Source: Micromonospora sp. LH3U1 | GTDB lineage: Bacteria; Actinomycetota; Actinomycetes; Mycobacteriales; Micromonosporaceae | Reading direction: 5' to 3' | Assembly (NCBI RefSeq): GCF_028475105.1 | Contig: NZ_CP116936.1 | Coordinates: forward strand, 5,021,501-5,085,500 | Length of the DNA stretch: 64,000 nt | In this document: positions 44,321 through 56,510 of the stretch, one piece after another | Position numbering within the stretch: the first letter of the stretch is position 1 | Layout: each line of letters opens with the position of its first letter | Translations under genes and position numbers: made by a program | Notes under the pieces: model-generated | What the model was told of the DNA's origin: nothing | The model's database searches: none | Seen by the model: only the letters and a program-made list of their open reading frames with translations

Positions 44321-45337
44321 GTGATCGGGCTGTGGGACACCACCGGCAACGAGGTGGTCAAGGCGCTCGCCGCCGAGCGGCGCAGCGCCGGCGGGGTGGC
44401 CAGCGGCATGGCGCTCACCCTCATCGTGGTCGTGGATGAGAAGCGGGTCCGGGAGGCGGAGGCGGCGGCGACGATTGCCGCCGCCGCCCACCCGTGCCGG
44501 CTGGTGGTGGTGGTCCGCTCCGAGATCGAGCGGGACCGCAACCGACTGGACGCGGAGATCGTGGTCGGTGGCCGGCTCGGCCCGTGCGAGGCGGTGGTCA
44601 CCCGGATGTACGGTCGGCTGGCCCTGCACGCCGAGTCGGTCGTGATGCCGCTCCTGGTTCCGGACGTACCGGTGGTCACCTGGTGGCACGGCGAACCTCC
44701 GGCGGAGATCGCCACCGACTTCCTCGGGGTTGTCGCCGACCGCAGGATCACCGACTCGGCGCAGGCCTCCGACCCGGTGGAGGCGCTGCGGCAGCGAGCC
44801 CGGGACTACGCCCCGGGCGACACGGACCTGGCGTGGACCCGGATCACCCCGTGGCGGACCCTCGTCGCCGGGGCGTTCGACACCACCAGCGAGCGGGTTG
44901 TCGAGGCGACCGTGGTCGCGCCGCCCACCGACCCGACGGCGTCGCTGATGGTCGGTTGGCTGGCCAGCCGGCTTGGCATCACTCCGCGCCGGGTGGACTC
45001 CGACGAGTTCCCCCGGATGCGGGAGGTGCAGCTGAGCTGCGCCAACGGTGACCAGCTGACGCTGACCCGCGAGGACAGCATGGCGGTGTTCCGGCGGACG
45101 GGCCAGGACGACCGGGCCCTGCCCCTGGTCCGCCGACCGCTCGGTGACGAACTGGCCGAGGAACTGCGCCGTCTGGACGCCGACCAGGTATACGCGGAGG
45201 CGCTGGGCGCGACGGTCGGGTTGCGTGGGCTGGAGCAGCGTCCCCCGCAGCGGGTGCACGTCTGGAAGGATCCGGCCACCGCGCAGCGCGCCGAGGCCGG
45301 GGTGGCCGCGCACGCCGGCACGAGCGGCGAGGGCTGA
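44321..45337 (+). CDS. opcA: Glucose-6-phosphate dehydrogenase assembly protein OpcA
   Basis: This 338-residue protein matches OpcA along its length, with LLVPDVPVVTWWHGEPP and DRRITDSAQASDP conserved. GTG 44321 has AGGAGG 5 bases upstream. OpcA supports activity of Zwf in cyanobacteria and actinobacteria; it lies directly after zwf, as usual. Confidence 0.94.
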   Translation: MIGLWDTTGNEVVKALAAERRSAGGVASGMALTLIVVVDEKRVREAEAAATIAAAAHPCRLVVVVRSEIERDRNRLDAEIVVGGRLGPCEAVVTRMYGRLALHAESVVMPLLVPDVPVVTWWHGEPPAEIATDFLGVVADRRITDSAQASDPVEALRQRARDYAPGDTDLAWTRITPWRTLVAGAFDTTSERVVEATVVAPPTDPTASLMVGWLASRLGITPRRVDSDEFPRMREVQLSCANGDQLTLTREDSMAVFRRTGQDDRALPLVRRPLGDELAEELRRLDADQVYAEALGATVGLRGLEQRPPQRVHVWKDPATAQRAEAGVAAHAGTSGEG

Positions 45338-45357
45338 GCCCAGCCGGGCACGATGTC

Positions 45358-45390
45358 GGGGCAGGGCCGGGGTGACACCGGCCCTGCCCC
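45358..45390 (+). terminator. Terminator or processing hairpin after opcA
   Basis: This perfect 13-base-pair stem (45358-45370 with 45378-45390) has a 7-base loop. Two smaller hairpins follow (45400-45413 and 45421-45436) before pgl. They separate pgl partly from the upstream operon. Confidence 0.65.
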
Positions 45391-45487
45391 ACAACCTCCG
45401 GGGCATTCGCCCCGCCACCTCGGGCGTACACGCCCGGGCACGACGCGAGAGCGACCGCCCCGCGGTCGGGAAACGAAGGCGCATCCC

Positions 45488-46258
45488 ATGAGTGAGGCGA
45501 GTGTCGCCGTCCACGCCGACGCCGACCTGCTGGCGCAGGCCGTGGCTGCCCGGTTGCTGGTGAAGCTCCTCGACGCCCAGGCCGACCGGGGTGAGGCCTC
45601 GGTGGTGCTCACCGGTGGTCGGATCGCCGCGGCCGTGTACCGGGCGGTGGCGACGCTGCCGGCCCGCGACGCGGTGGACTGGTCCCGGGTCGACGTGTGG
45701 TGGGGCGATGAGCGGTTCCTGCCCGCCGGTGATCCGGACCGCAACGAAACCCAGGCCCGTGCCGCCCTGCTGGACGTGGTGCCGCTGAACCCGGCCCGGG
45801 TGCACCCGATGCCGGCCTCCGACGGCCCGGCCGGCAACGACCCCGAGGCGGCGGCAGCGGCGTACGCGGAGGAGCTGGCGCGCGCCGCCCGCCCCGGGCA
45901 CGCCACGCTGCCGCACTTCGACGTGCTCATGTTGGGCGTCGGCGAGGACGGGCACGTGGCCTCGGTCTTCCCCGAGCACCCGGTGCACTACGAGACCCGG
46001 CCGGTCAGCGCGGTGCGGGGCAGCCCCAAGCCGCCGCCGATGCGGACGACGCTCACCCTCCCGGCGATCAACACCGCCGAGGAGGTCTGGCTGGTGGCCG
46101 GCGGCGCTGACAAGGCTCGCGCGGTGGGCATGGCGTTGGCCGGCGCCGGGCCGGTGCAGTTGCCGGCCGCCGGGGTGCACGGCGTGGACCGCACCCGCTG
46201 GCTGCTGGACCGAGCGGCGGCGGCCGACGTGCCCGCCCGGCTACGCAGCCTCCGCTGA
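45488..46258 (+). CDS. pgl: 6-phosphogluconolactonase
   Basis: This 256-residue protein of the DevB/Pgl type contains VVLTGGRIAAAVYRAV, VDVWWGDERFLPAGDPDRNE and LMLGVGEDGHVASVFPEHP. It hydrolyses the lactone made by Zwf. ATG 45488 follows 150 bases of structured non-coding sequence. Confidence 0.95.
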   Translation: MSEASVAVHADADLLAQAVAARLLVKLLDAQADRGEASVVLTGGRIAAAVYRAVATLPARDAVDWSRVDVWWGDERFLPAGDPDRNETQARAALLDVVPLNPARVHPMPASDGPAGNDPEAAAAAYAEELARAARPGHATLPHFDVLMLGVGEDGHVASVFPEHPVHYETRPVSAVRGSPKPPPMRTTLTLPAINTAEEVWLVAGGADKARAVGMALAGAGPVQLPAAGVHGVDRTRWLLDRAAAADVPARLRSLR

Positions 46259-46262
46259 CCGT

Positions 46263-46291
46263 GAGGAGGGGCCCCGTCCGCGGGGCTCCTC
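46263..46291. terminator. Bidirectional terminator between pgl and rbpA
   Basis: The arms gaggaggggccccg and cgcggggctcctc pair almost completely around a 2-3 base loop, between convergent stop codons. Confidence 0.75.
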
Positions 46292-46632
46292 TACTCGCCT
46301 CGGCGGCGACGTAGCGCGGCGAGCGCCTCGGCCAGCAACGCCTCCCCCTCCTCGGCGGTGCGCCGCTCCTTCACGTACGCCAGGTGGCTCTTGTAAGGCT
46401 CGGCGCGGACCCGCCCTGGCGGGTTCTGCGCGTCCCGGCCCCCGGGCAGGCCGCAGCGGGGGCAGTCCCACAGCGGGGGCGCCTCAGCGTCCGCGGCGAT
46501 CCGGATGTCGATCCGGTGATCGTTGCGGCACCAGTAGGTGACGTCCTGTCGGGGGGCGGGTTGGTGCCGCTCGTCGGGGCGCATGGGCGCGGACCCGACT
46601 CGGGCGCCGCGGATAACGTTGCCACTCGGCAC
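46291..46632 (-). CDS. rbpA: RNA polymerase-binding protein RbpA
   Basis: This 113-residue protein has the RbpA core VTYWCRNDHRIDIRIAADAE followed by PLWDCPRCG (a cysteine zinc site). The basic linker and C-terminal SHLAYVKERRTAEEGEALL form the sigma-interaction domain. It stabilises RNA polymerase containing the principal sigma factor in actinobacteria. It begins at GTG 46632, and a terminator upstream separates it from secG. Confidence 0.95.
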   Translation of the reverse strand: MPSGNVIRGARVGSAPMRPDERHQPAPRQDVTYWCRNDHRIDIRIAADAEAPPLWDCPRCGLPGGRDAQNPPGRVRAEPYKSHLAYVKERRTAEEGEALLAEALAALRRRRGE

Positions 46633-46714
46633 GGCTGCTCGCTCCTGTCGTCGGAGGGGACCCGCCGGCTTTCAGAGGTGGGACGGCGGGCGACGCGGTG
46701 CAGCGGAGAAAAGC

Positions 46715-46750
46715 CTGCGCGCGGCCCGTCGAGTGACGAACCGCGCGCAG
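46715..46750 (-). terminator. Terminator of secG
   Basis: This 10-base-pair perfect stem (ctgcgcgcgg with ccgcgcgcag) has a 16-base loop. Read on the minus strand it is followed by ggcttttctcc, a short T run, so it is close to a classical intrinsic terminator. Confidence 0.75.
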
Positions 46751-46773
46751 ATTGTACGACTTTACGAGCCTGC

Positions 46774-47034
46774 TCAGGTGCCGCTGTTCATCTGGAGGCG
46801 TAGCCAGAGCCCGAGCCCGATGATGGCGGCGAACCAGACGACGCTCACCAGAACGGTGTATCGGTCCAGGTTCTTCTCCGCGACCGAGGAGCCGGCGAGG
46901 CTGGAACTGACGCCACCGCCGAACATGCTCGACATACCGCCACCCTTGCCGCGGTGCAGCAGGATGAGCATGGTGAGCAGAATGCTCGTGATGACCAGCA
47001 ACACGATCAACGTGTATGCGAACCAGATCGGCAT
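46774..47034 (-). CDS. secG: Preprotein translocase subunit SecG
   Basis: This 86-residue protein has membrane segments at about 4-26 and 59-79 and a Gly/Ser-rich loop containing LHRGKGGGMSSMFGGG, the SecG hallmark. It assists SecYE in protein export. It lies 95 bases after tpiA, as in many actinobacteria. Confidence 0.95.
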   Translation of the reverse strand: MPIWFAYTLIVLLVITSILLTMLILLHRGKGGGMSSMFGGGVSSSLAGSSVAEKNLDRYTVLVSVVWFAAIIGLGLWLRLQMNSGT

Positions 47035-47129
47035 GGCTGGGGTCAGTCCTCTCGTAGCGATCCTCGCCCGGACAGGTCGGGCACAGCGGCACCGGCCGGT
47101 GGACGGGCGGTGTCAAGGATAGCGAGCGA

Positions 47130-47921
47130 TCAGCGGGCGATGTGCTCGGGGAACCGGCAGATCTGCGCGAATTCCTCCGCGTCCAGGCTGGCGCCGCCCA
47201 CCAGGCCGCCGTCCACGTCCGGCTGGGCCATGATCGAGGCGACGTTGGACGCCTTGACCGAGCCGCCGTAGAGGACCCGGACCTGGTCGGCGGTCTCCTG
47301 GTCGAAGCGTTCCGCCAGTCGCTGACGGACCGCCCCGCAGACCTCCTGGGCGTCCTCCGGCGTCGCGGTCTTGCCCGTGCCGATCGCCCAGACCGGCTCG
47401 TACGCGATCACGACCTGCCGCACCTGCTCGGGGGTGAGCCCGGCCAGGCCGCCGTCGAGCTGGTCGGAGCAGTGCGCCACGTGCGTGCCCTGCTCGCGCA
47501 CGTCCAGCCCCTCCCCCACGCAGAGGATCGGGGTGAGGCCGTGCGTCAGCGCCGCCTTCACCTTGGCGTTGACCAGCGCGTCGTCCTCGTGGTGGTAGGC
47601 CCGCCGCTCGGAGTGCCCGACCACCACGTACGTGCAGCCGAGCTTGGCCAGCAGTGGGCCGGAGATCTCCCCGGTGTACGCGCCGGACGCGTGCGGGGAG
47701 AGGTCCTGCCCGCCGTAGCCGATGAGCAGCTTGTCCCCGTCCACCGCGGTCTGCACGGTACGCAGGTCGGTGAAGGGCGGCAGCACGACCGTCTCGACCG
47801 CGGTGAGCTGCTTCTCGGTGAGGCTCGCCGCCAGCTTCTGCACCAGCAGGTTGGCCTCGAGGTGGTTGAGGTTCATCTTCCAGTTGCCGGCCATCAACGG
47901 CCGACGGGTGGTGCTCGACAT
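47130..47921 (-). CDS. tpiA: Triosephosphate isomerase
   Basis: This 263-residue protein has the catalytic segments GNWKMN (Lys), YVVVGHSERR (His) and IAYEPVWAIGTGKTA (Glu and loop 6). It abuts pgk without a gap: the pgk stop ends at 47922 and the tpiA start is at 47921. Confidence 0.97.
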   Translation of the reverse strand: MSSTTRRPLMAGNWKMNLNHLEANLLVQKLAASLTEKQLTAVETVVLPPFTDLRTVQTAVDGDKLLIGYGGQDLSPHASGAYTGEISGPLLAKLGCTYVVVGHSERRAYHHEDDALVNAKVKAALTHGLTPILCVGEGLDVREQGTHVAHCSDQLDGGLAGLTPEQVRQVVIAYEPVWAIGTGKTATPEDAQEVCGAVRQRLAERFDQETADQVRVLYGGSVKASNVASIMAQPDVDGGLVGGASLDAEEFAQICRFPEHIAR

Positions 47922-49124
47922 TCAGTTCTCCAGGGCCGCGATGCCGGGGAGGGTCTTGCCCTCGAGGTATTCCAGGGAGGCGCCGCCGCCCGTGGAGATG
48001 TGCCCGAAGGACGACTCGTCCAGCCCCAGGGCACGGACCGCCGCCGCCGAGTCGCCGCCACCGACGACGCTGAACGCGTCGGCCTTGGTGATCGCCTCGG
48101 CGATCCCCCGGGTGCCCGCCGCGAATGCCGGCATCTCGAACACGCCCATCGGGCCGTTCCAGAAGATCGTCTTCGCCTGGGACAGCACGGCGCTGAAGCC
48201 GGCCACCGTTTCCGGGCCGACGTCCAGACCGAGCCGGTGGCTCGGGATGCCGTCGACGCGGACCGTGTCGTGCGTGGCGTCCGGGGCGAACGCGTCCGCG
48301 ACCACCACGTCGACCGGGAGCATGATCTTGCCGCCGGACCGCTCCAGCAGGTTGCGGCAGGTATCGACCATGTCCTTCTCGAGCAGCGAGGTGCCCACCT
48401 CCAGACCCTGGGCCTTGAGGAAGGTGAAGCACATCCCGCCGCCGATGAGCAGCCGATCGACCGTGGGCAGCAGTGCCTCGATCACGGCGAGCTTGTCGGA
48501 CACCTTCGACCCACCGAGCACCACCACGTACGGCCGCTCGGGGTCGGCGGTGAGCTTGGAGAGCACCTCGACCTCACGCAGCACCAGCCGGCCCGCGACG
48601 TGCGGCAGCCGGGCCGGCACGTCGAAGACGCTGGCGTGCTTGCGGTGCACGGCACCGAACGCGTCGTCCACGTACGCGTCGCCGAACGCGGCGAGCTGGT
48701 CGGCGAAGGCACCCCGCTCGGCCTCGTCCTTGCTGGTCTCACCCGCGTTGAAGCGCAGGTTCTCCAACAGGGCGACCTGGCCGTCGGCCAGGTCCGCGAC
48801 GGTGGAGCGGGCGGAATCGCCGACGGTGTCCGTGGCGAAGTGCACCGGCGCGCCGAGCAGCTCACCGAGCCGCCCGGCGACCGGACGGAGGCTGAACTGC
48901 GGGTCCGGAGCGCCCTTCGGGCGGCCCAGGTGCGAGCAGACGACCACCTTCGCGCCGGCCTCGACCAGCGCGCCGAGCGTCGGCAGCACCGCGCGGATGC
49001 GGCCGTCGTCGCTGATGTCACCGGTCTGCTTGTCGAGCGGGACGTTCAGGTCGGCGCGCACCAGCACGCGCCGACCCGACACCCCCTCGGCGAGCAGGTC
49101 GTCGAGGGTCCGGATGGCACTCAC
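47922..49124 (-). CDS. pgk: Phosphoglycerate kinase
   Basis: This 400-residue protein has the N-terminal LVRADLNVPLD, the nucleotide loop VLGGSKVSDKL and C-terminal VVGGGDSAAAV. It starts at GTG 49124. The GGAAGG ribosome site 8 bases upstream is the end of the dispersed element at 49131-49180. Confidence 0.97.
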   Translation of the reverse strand: MSAIRTLDDLLAEGVSGRRVLVRADLNVPLDKQTGDISDDGRIRAVLPTLGALVEAGAKVVVCSHLGRPKGAPDPQFSLRPVAGRLGELLGAPVHFATDTVGDSARSTVADLADGQVALLENLRFNAGETSKDEAERGAFADQLAAFGDAYVDDAFGAVHRKHASVFDVPARLPHVAGRLVLREVEVLSKLTADPERPYVVVLGGSKVSDKLAVIEALLPTVDRLLIGGGMCFTFLKAQGLEVGTSLLEKDMVDTCRNLLERSGGKIMLPVDVVVADAFAPDATHDTVRVDGIPSHRLGLDVGPETVAGFSAVLSQAKTIFWNGPMGVFEMPAFAAGTRGIAEAITKADAFSVVGGGDSAAAVRALGLDESSFGHISTGGGASLEYLEGKTLPGIAALEN

Positions 49125-49130
49125 AGAGCT

Positions 49131-49176
49131 AGCCTTCCGTTCGCGACTGCGGGGCTCGCAAGCTCACTCCTCGCGC

Positions 49177-49180
<4 letters not shown>
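49131..49180 (-). repeat. Dispersed element between gap and pgk (same family as 42652-42771)
   Basis: Read on the minus strand it runs gtgagcgcgaggagtgagc, ttgcgagccccgcagtcgcg, aacggaaggct. It matches the zwf copies except for a deleted cgggg and the tail. The TGA of gap is within its first bases, and the ribosome site of pgk within its last. Confidence 0.85.
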
Positions 49181-50181
<1,001 letters not shown>

Positions 50182-50447
50182 AGGTCCCATCTCCTCGCGT
50201 TCTGGTCCGCCGGCTTCAGACAACGGGCCGGCGGGAATGGTGTGCGCCGACCGTTGGAGCCGGCCGTCGACGGTTCATCTCGGCCACCCCGCCGCGCGGT
50301 CTGAGGACCTGACCGCCCGAGGCGGTGGGCACGACGAGGAGTGCCGGTGTCGGCCCCCTTGCCGTACGCAACGACCCTATCCGAGCGTGCGGGGCCACGC
50401 TGCGCCGGGTCGTGCTCCCGGGCGCACCGTGCGCCCCCACCGTCCTA

Positions 50448-51428
50448 TCAGACCACGAGCATGTCGGGCGTGACGGCTGCTTCCGTATCCGGGATGCCGA
50501 GGTCCCGGGCCCGCTTGTCGGCCAGCGCCAGGAGCCGGCGGATCCGCCCGGCGATGGCGTCCTTGGTCAGCGGGGGTTCGGCCAGCGCGCCCAACTCCTC
50601 CAGCGACGCCTGCCGGTGCTCCAGGCGCAGCCGCCCGGCGTCGGTCAGGTGGTTGGGCGCCTCGTCGGCGAGGATCTCCAGCGCACGGGTGACCCGGGCG
50701 GCGGCGGCGACCGCAGCACGCGCCGAGCGGCGCAGGTTGGCGTCGTCGAAGTTGGCGAGGCGGTTGGCGGTGGCCCGCACCTCGCGGCGTACCCGACGCT
50801 CCTCCCAGGCCAGCACGCTGGAGTGCGCGCCGATCCGGGTGAGCAGCGCGGCGATCGCGTCGCCGTCCTTGACCACCACCCGGTCCACCCCGCGCACCTC
50901 GCGGTTCTTGGCGGTGATGCCGATGCGGCGGGCCGCGCCGACCAGCGCGAGGGCCGACTCCGGCCCGGGGCAGGTGATCTCCAGAGCGCTGGAGCGGCCC
51001 GGCTCGGTGAGCGAGCCGTGTGCCATGAACGCGCCACGCCACGCGGAGACCGCGCAGCACACGTTCGCCGCCACCACGTGCGGGGGCAGCCCACGCACCG
51101 GGCGGCCCCGCACGTCGAGCAGGCCGGTCTGCCGCGCGAGGGCCTCGCCGTCCTTGACCACTCGCACGATGAAGTGGCTGCCCTTGCGCAGCCCACCGGA
51201 GGCCAGCACGTGGATCTCACTCGGATACCCGTAGACCTCGGCGATCTCCCGCCGTAGCCGCCGGGCCACCGCCCCGGTGTCCAGCTCAGCCTCCACCACC
51301 ACGCGGCCGGAGACGATGTGCAGCCCGCCGGCGAAGCGCAGCAGTGCGGCCATCTCCGCCCGCCGACAGCAGGGCTTGGGCACGTCGACCCGACTCAGCT
51401 CGTCCTTGACCGCGGCCGTCATCGCCAT
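50448..51428 (-). CDS. whiA: Sporulation/cell-division regulator WhiA
   Basis: This 326-residue protein has an N-terminal LAGLIDADG-like fold without the endonuclease acids (FAGGLHIVSGRVVVEAELD, YPSEIHVLASGGLRKGSHF) and a C-terminal helix-turn-helix with PPLTKDAIAGRIRRLLALAD. WhiA acts with WhiB in sporulation septation of actinomycetes. ATG 51428 has GAGGGG 7 bases upstream. 266 bases separate its stop from the gap start, with no recognisable feature. Confidence 0.96.
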   Translation of the reverse strand: MAMTAAVKDELSRVDVPKPCCRRAEMAALLRFAGGLHIVSGRVVVEAELDTGAVARRLRREIAEVYGYPSEIHVLASGGLRKGSHFIVRVVKDGEALARQTGLLDVRGRPVRGLPPHVVAANVCCAVSAWRGAFMAHGSLTEPGRSSALEITCPGPESALALVGAARRIGITAKNREVRGVDRVVVKDGDAIAALLTRIGAHSSVLAWEERRVRREVRATANRLANFDDANLRRSARAAVAAAARVTRALEILADEAPNHLTDAGRLRLEHRQASLEELGALAEPPLTKDAIAGRIRRLLALADKRARDLGIPDTEAAVTPDMLVV

Positions 51429-51482
51429 TGTGCGTCCCCTCACGGACCGGTTCCGGCGTGTCGCCGGAGATTACGTACGTGT

Positions 51483-52514
51483 CTAACGATCGGCACCCAG
51501 GACAGGCACCAGCGCGGCGCCCAGGGCAACCGGATCATGGCGGGGAGTGCCGTCGGTGACGGCGACGGGGGCGAGGACCAGGCGGGCACCCAGCGATTCT
51601 GCCGCACGTTCGACCGGTTCGGGGTCACCCACCGCCTTGGCATCAGCGAGCACAAGATCCACCTTGAGCTCGGGCAGGTACCAGTGCAGAGCCGCGAGAT
51701 GGTCGGCGACGGAGAGCCCGAGGGTCTCCTTCTCCGCGGCGAGGTTCAGAGTGACCAGCCGCCGGGCCGAGCTGGACACGATCGCGTCGGCCAGCTGCGG
51801 CACCAGCAGATGCGGAAGCACGCTGGTGTACCAGCTGCCCGGCCCGAAGATCAACCAGTCCGCCGCCCCGATCGCCTCGATGGCCTCGGCACAGGCCGGC
51901 GGGGCGGCGGGCGTGAGCCGCAACGCTTCGACCCGCCCCGTGGTGACGGCCACCTGGTGCTGGCCACGCACGGTGCGCACCTCGTCGGGGGCGGCCGGGT
52001 CGGCGCCGCGTACCTGCGCCTCGATGCCGACCGGCTGGCGGGACATCGGCAACACCCGGCCCACCGCGCCGAGCATCATGCCGGCGTGCTCCAACGCGGC
52101 CACCGGGTCGCCGAGCAGCTCCGTGAGGCCACTGAGCACCAGGTTGCCCACCGCGTGCCCGGCCAGCCCGTCGGTGCGGGTCGCCGTCCGGTCGGCGTCG
52201 CCGGGCACCGCCGGGTCACCGGCGACGACCTGGGGTACGTCGGCCGGCGCGGTGACGAAGCGGTGCTGGAACAGCCCGGCGCTGCGCCGGGTGGCCGGGT
52301 GGTCCCCGGCCAACGCCACCAGCGCCTGGCGCAGATCACCCGGGGGCAGACCACCCCGCTCGGCGCGCAGCCGGCCACTGGAGCCGCCGTCGTCACCCAC
52401 CGTGACCACCGCGGTGATGTCGAGGTCGAGTTCGGGGGCGCAGTGGCGCAGCGCGCGCAACGAGGCGGACAGCCCGTGCCCGCCTCCGAACGCCACCACC
52501 CGCCGGGCCGTCAT
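51483..52514 (-). CDS. yvcK: YvcK-family gluconeogenesis/cell-wall factor
   Basis: This 343-residue CofD-like protein begins with the nucleotide loop VVAFGGGHGLSASLRALR and contains TVGDDGGSSGRLRAERGGLP and NLVLSGLTELLGD. YvcK binds UDP-sugars and is needed for cell-wall growth on gluconeogenic carbon. It overlaps rapZ by 4 bases and lies 54 bases before whiA. Confidence 0.95.
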   Translation of the reverse strand: MTARRVVAFGGGHGLSASLRALRHCAPELDLDITAVVTVGDDGGSSGRLRAERGGLPPGDLRQALVALAGDHPATRRSAGLFQHRFVTAPADVPQVVAGDPAVPGDADRTATRTDGLAGHAVGNLVLSGLTELLGDPVAALEHAGMMLGAVGRVLPMSRQPVGIEAQVRGADPAAPDEVRTVRGQHQVAVTTGRVEALRLTPAAPPACAEAIEAIGAADWLIFGPGSWYTSVLPHLLVPQLADAIVSSSARRLVTLNLAAEKETLGLSVADHLAALHWYLPELKVDLVLADAKAVGDPEPVERAAESLGARLVLAPVAVTDGTPRHDPVALGAALVPVLGADR

Positions 52515-53443
52515 TCCCGCCCCAGGTCGCGGTGCTGGGCGTTCGCCGCCAACCCGGAGTGGCGCAGCCGGCCGGACAACTCCTCGGCGATGGCCACGCT
52601 GCGGTGCTTGCCGCCGGTGCAGCCCACGGCAACCGTGAGGTACCGCTTGCCCTCCCGCTCGAAGCCGGCCGTGGTGGCGTTGACCAGGTCGGCGTACGAG
52701 GCGACGAAGGCGTCCGCGCCCTCCTGGCCCAGCACGTACGCGCTGACCGCCTCCTCCCGCCCGGTGTGCTCACGCAGTTCCGGCACCCAGTACGGATTGG
52801 GCAGGAAGCGGGCGTCCAACACGAAGTCGGCGTCCGGCGGCAGGCCGTACTTGAAGCCGAACGACAGCACGGTGACCCGCAGCCGGCGGGCGTCCTCGCC
52901 GCCGAACAACTCCTCGATGCGCCGACGGAGCTGGTTGACGTTCAGGTGGCTGGTGTCGATGATCACGTCGGCCTGGTCGCGCGCCTCCTCCAGCAACCCG
53001 CGCTCCACGGCGATGCCGTCGGCCAGCCGCCCGTCACCCTGCAACGGGTGCGAACGGCGAACGCTCTCGAACCGCCGGATCAACACCTCGTCGTCGGCGT
53101 CGACGAAGACCACCCGGGGCGAGAACCCGCGCTCCTTGAGCTCCCGGATCGCCCCGGCCAGGTCCGTGGAGAAGGCCCGCGACCGCACGTCCAGCACCAT
53201 CGCGGTACGCCGAGCCGCGCCGCCCGCCTTGAACGCCAGCTCGGCCATGTCCAGCATCAGTGCCTGCGGCAGGTTGTCCACCACGTAGTAGCCGACGTTC
53301 TCCAACGCCCGGGCAACCGTGCTGCGGCCACCCCCGGAGACACCGGTGACCACCACGAGTGTGGTCTCCGACTCGGCCGCCAGTTGCCCGTCAACGGCAG
53401 CCGGGTCGTCGATCCGGTCACCGGCTGTGCGCGCCTCGCTCAC
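52511..53443 (-). CDS. rapZ: RapZ/YvcJ-family nucleotide-binding protein
   Basis: This 310-residue protein has Walker A VTGVSGGGRSTVARALENVG, Walker B region VVFVDADDEVLIRRF, and C-terminal VAVGCTGGKHRSVAIAEEL. The E. coli homologue is an RNase adaptor in amino-sugar control; the actinobacterial role is less clear. GTG 53443 (VSEARTAGD) is the best start. Upstream uvrC is normally adjacent but here is separated by recQ and a protease gene. Confidence 0.94.
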   Translation of the reverse strand: MSEARTAGDRIDDPAAVDGQLAAESETTLVVVTGVSGGGRSTVARALENVGYYVVDNLPQALMLDMAELAFKAGGAARRTAMVLDVRSRAFSTDLAGAIRELKERGFSPRVVFVDADDEVLIRRFESVRRSHPLQGDGRLADGIAVERGLLEEARDQADVIIDTSHLNVNQLRRRIEELFGGEDARRLRVTVLSFGFKYGLPPDADFVLDARFLPNPYWVPELREHTGREEAVSAYVLGQEGADAFVASYADLVNATTAGFEREGKRYLTVAVGCTGGKHRSVAIAEELSGRLRHSGLAANAQHRDLGRE

Positions 53444-53604
53444 CCGTACCCCCAAGCCGTGGCGCCGCGGCCGCCATCGGCCGCGATTGGTCAATCAGCG
53501 ACTCTATCCCGCCGCCGGGTCGAGGCCGGGCACCCGCCACGGGTCGCCGCGCCACTCGGGTGCGCCGGACGGGCGCTGTCGGGGTGGGCTCGTAGACTCC
53601 GCGG

Positions 53605-55446
<1,842 letters not shown>

Positions 55447-55451
55447 GCATG

Positions 55452-55493
55452 CCGAAGGGCCGGGCCCCCGTGGTGGGGGGTCCGGCCCTTCGG
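55452..55493. terminator. Bidirectional terminator between recQ and the C39-like protease gene
   Basis: This 12-base-pair perfect stem (ccgaagggccgg, 55452-55463, with ccggcccttcgg, 55482-55493) has an inner ccccc/ggggg pairing. Confidence 0.85.
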
Positions 55494-55508
55494 TGTTGTG
55501 TTTGTGGG

Positions 55509-56168
55509 TCAGCTGGTGGAGTAGCCGCGGGTGGCGATCCAGTCGGCGAGGTGCTCGACGCTGATCCAGTAGGAGGCGGTGTTCGGGTCGGCGGAGTCGG
55601 CGATCTTCACGGTCTGGCCGTTGTCGCGGTAGCCGACGACGCTGATGTAGTGCCCACCTTCGTAGGAGTGGGTGGTGCCGTCGGTGTCGGTGCTGGTGCC
55701 GGCGATGTTCGCGACCACGGCCCGGCCGTCGTCGACGGTGGTCATGACGTCGGTGCGCAGCTTGTCGGTCTGCTTGGCGTCAGCGGCGGGGGTGCTGATC
55801 TCCACGGAGTGGTAGGCGTCGGCCTTACCGGTCTCCTTGTTCAGCACCGGGGTGATGTCGTTGATGGAGTTGGTGCCGGCCTCGGTGGTGCCCATCTCCT
55901 TGGCCATGTCGTCGACGTTGATGTTCTTGCCCTGCACACTCAGGGCGTTACGGGTCGCGGCGGGACCGCAGTAGTAGAAGTTCGGCTGCGCCTCGTAGCG
56001 CACACCCAACTCCCGCTCACCGTTCTTGCGGTCGGTCTGCGTCTGACCGGCCGGCTTGGCGGTGGTGGGGGCGGCGAACGCGGCGCTCACGGGGCCGACG
56101 ATCGCGCCGCCGGTGAAGGCGAGCCCAGCAGCGGTCAGAGCGGTCTTACGAATCAGATCGGTACGCAT
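55509..56168 (-). CDS. Secreted C39-like (papain-fold) cysteine peptidase
   Basis: This 220-residue protein has a signal peptide (basic MRTDLIRK, hydrophobic core, cleavage near AAFA-AP at about 36). Its domain has the nucleophile in NFYYCGPAATRNAL near residue 66, the histidine in GGHYISVVGY, and the Asp in KIADSADP. It matches the Peptidase_C39_2 family rather than bacteriocin-transporter C39 domains. It is monocistronic. Its substrate is unknown; extracellular or cell-wall proteolysis is inferred. Confidence 0.87.
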   Translation of the reverse strand: MRTDLIRKTALTAAGLAFTGGAIVGPVSAAFAAPTTAKPAGQTQTDRKNGERELGVRYEAQPNFYYCGPAATRNALSVQGKNINVDDMAKEMGTTEAGTNSINDITPVLNKETGKADAYHSVEISTPAADAKQTDKLRTDVMTTVDDGRAVVANIAGTSTDTDGTTHSYEGGHYISVVGYRDNGQTVKIADSADPNTASYWISVEHLADWIATRGYSTS

Positions 56169-56510
56169 GATGGCGTGCTCCTCTGCATCGGGGGTGCGCA
56201 ACACACCAGGGGGGTGGTGGGCTGCGCGAAGAAGTCCAAGGGGATCTGCCCGGCGGCCCCGGGGGGCCGGCGTCGGGTGTCTCAGGGGGATGTAACCGTG
56301 GCGGCCCAGCGGATGTTCCCGGCCGGTGCGCGCCGCCCCACGACCCGAAAGTCGCGGTGGCATGCCAGGTATAACGACCCCGCCCGGCCCACGATTCCGC
56401 CGCCGGGGTGGCGCCGACCACGGGACACCGACCCCCAAACCAGACAGCCACCCCAGGACCACATCCGTCGAACCGGACACCGACGCCCCCAACCCCGGGC
56501 GCGGGCAATC

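Noticed and set aside
41266..44751. Open frame of over 1,100 codons on the minus strand opposite pgi, zwf and opcA
   Set aside because: It is a mirror of three well-conserved genes and shows no domain signatures, ribosome site or conserved start.
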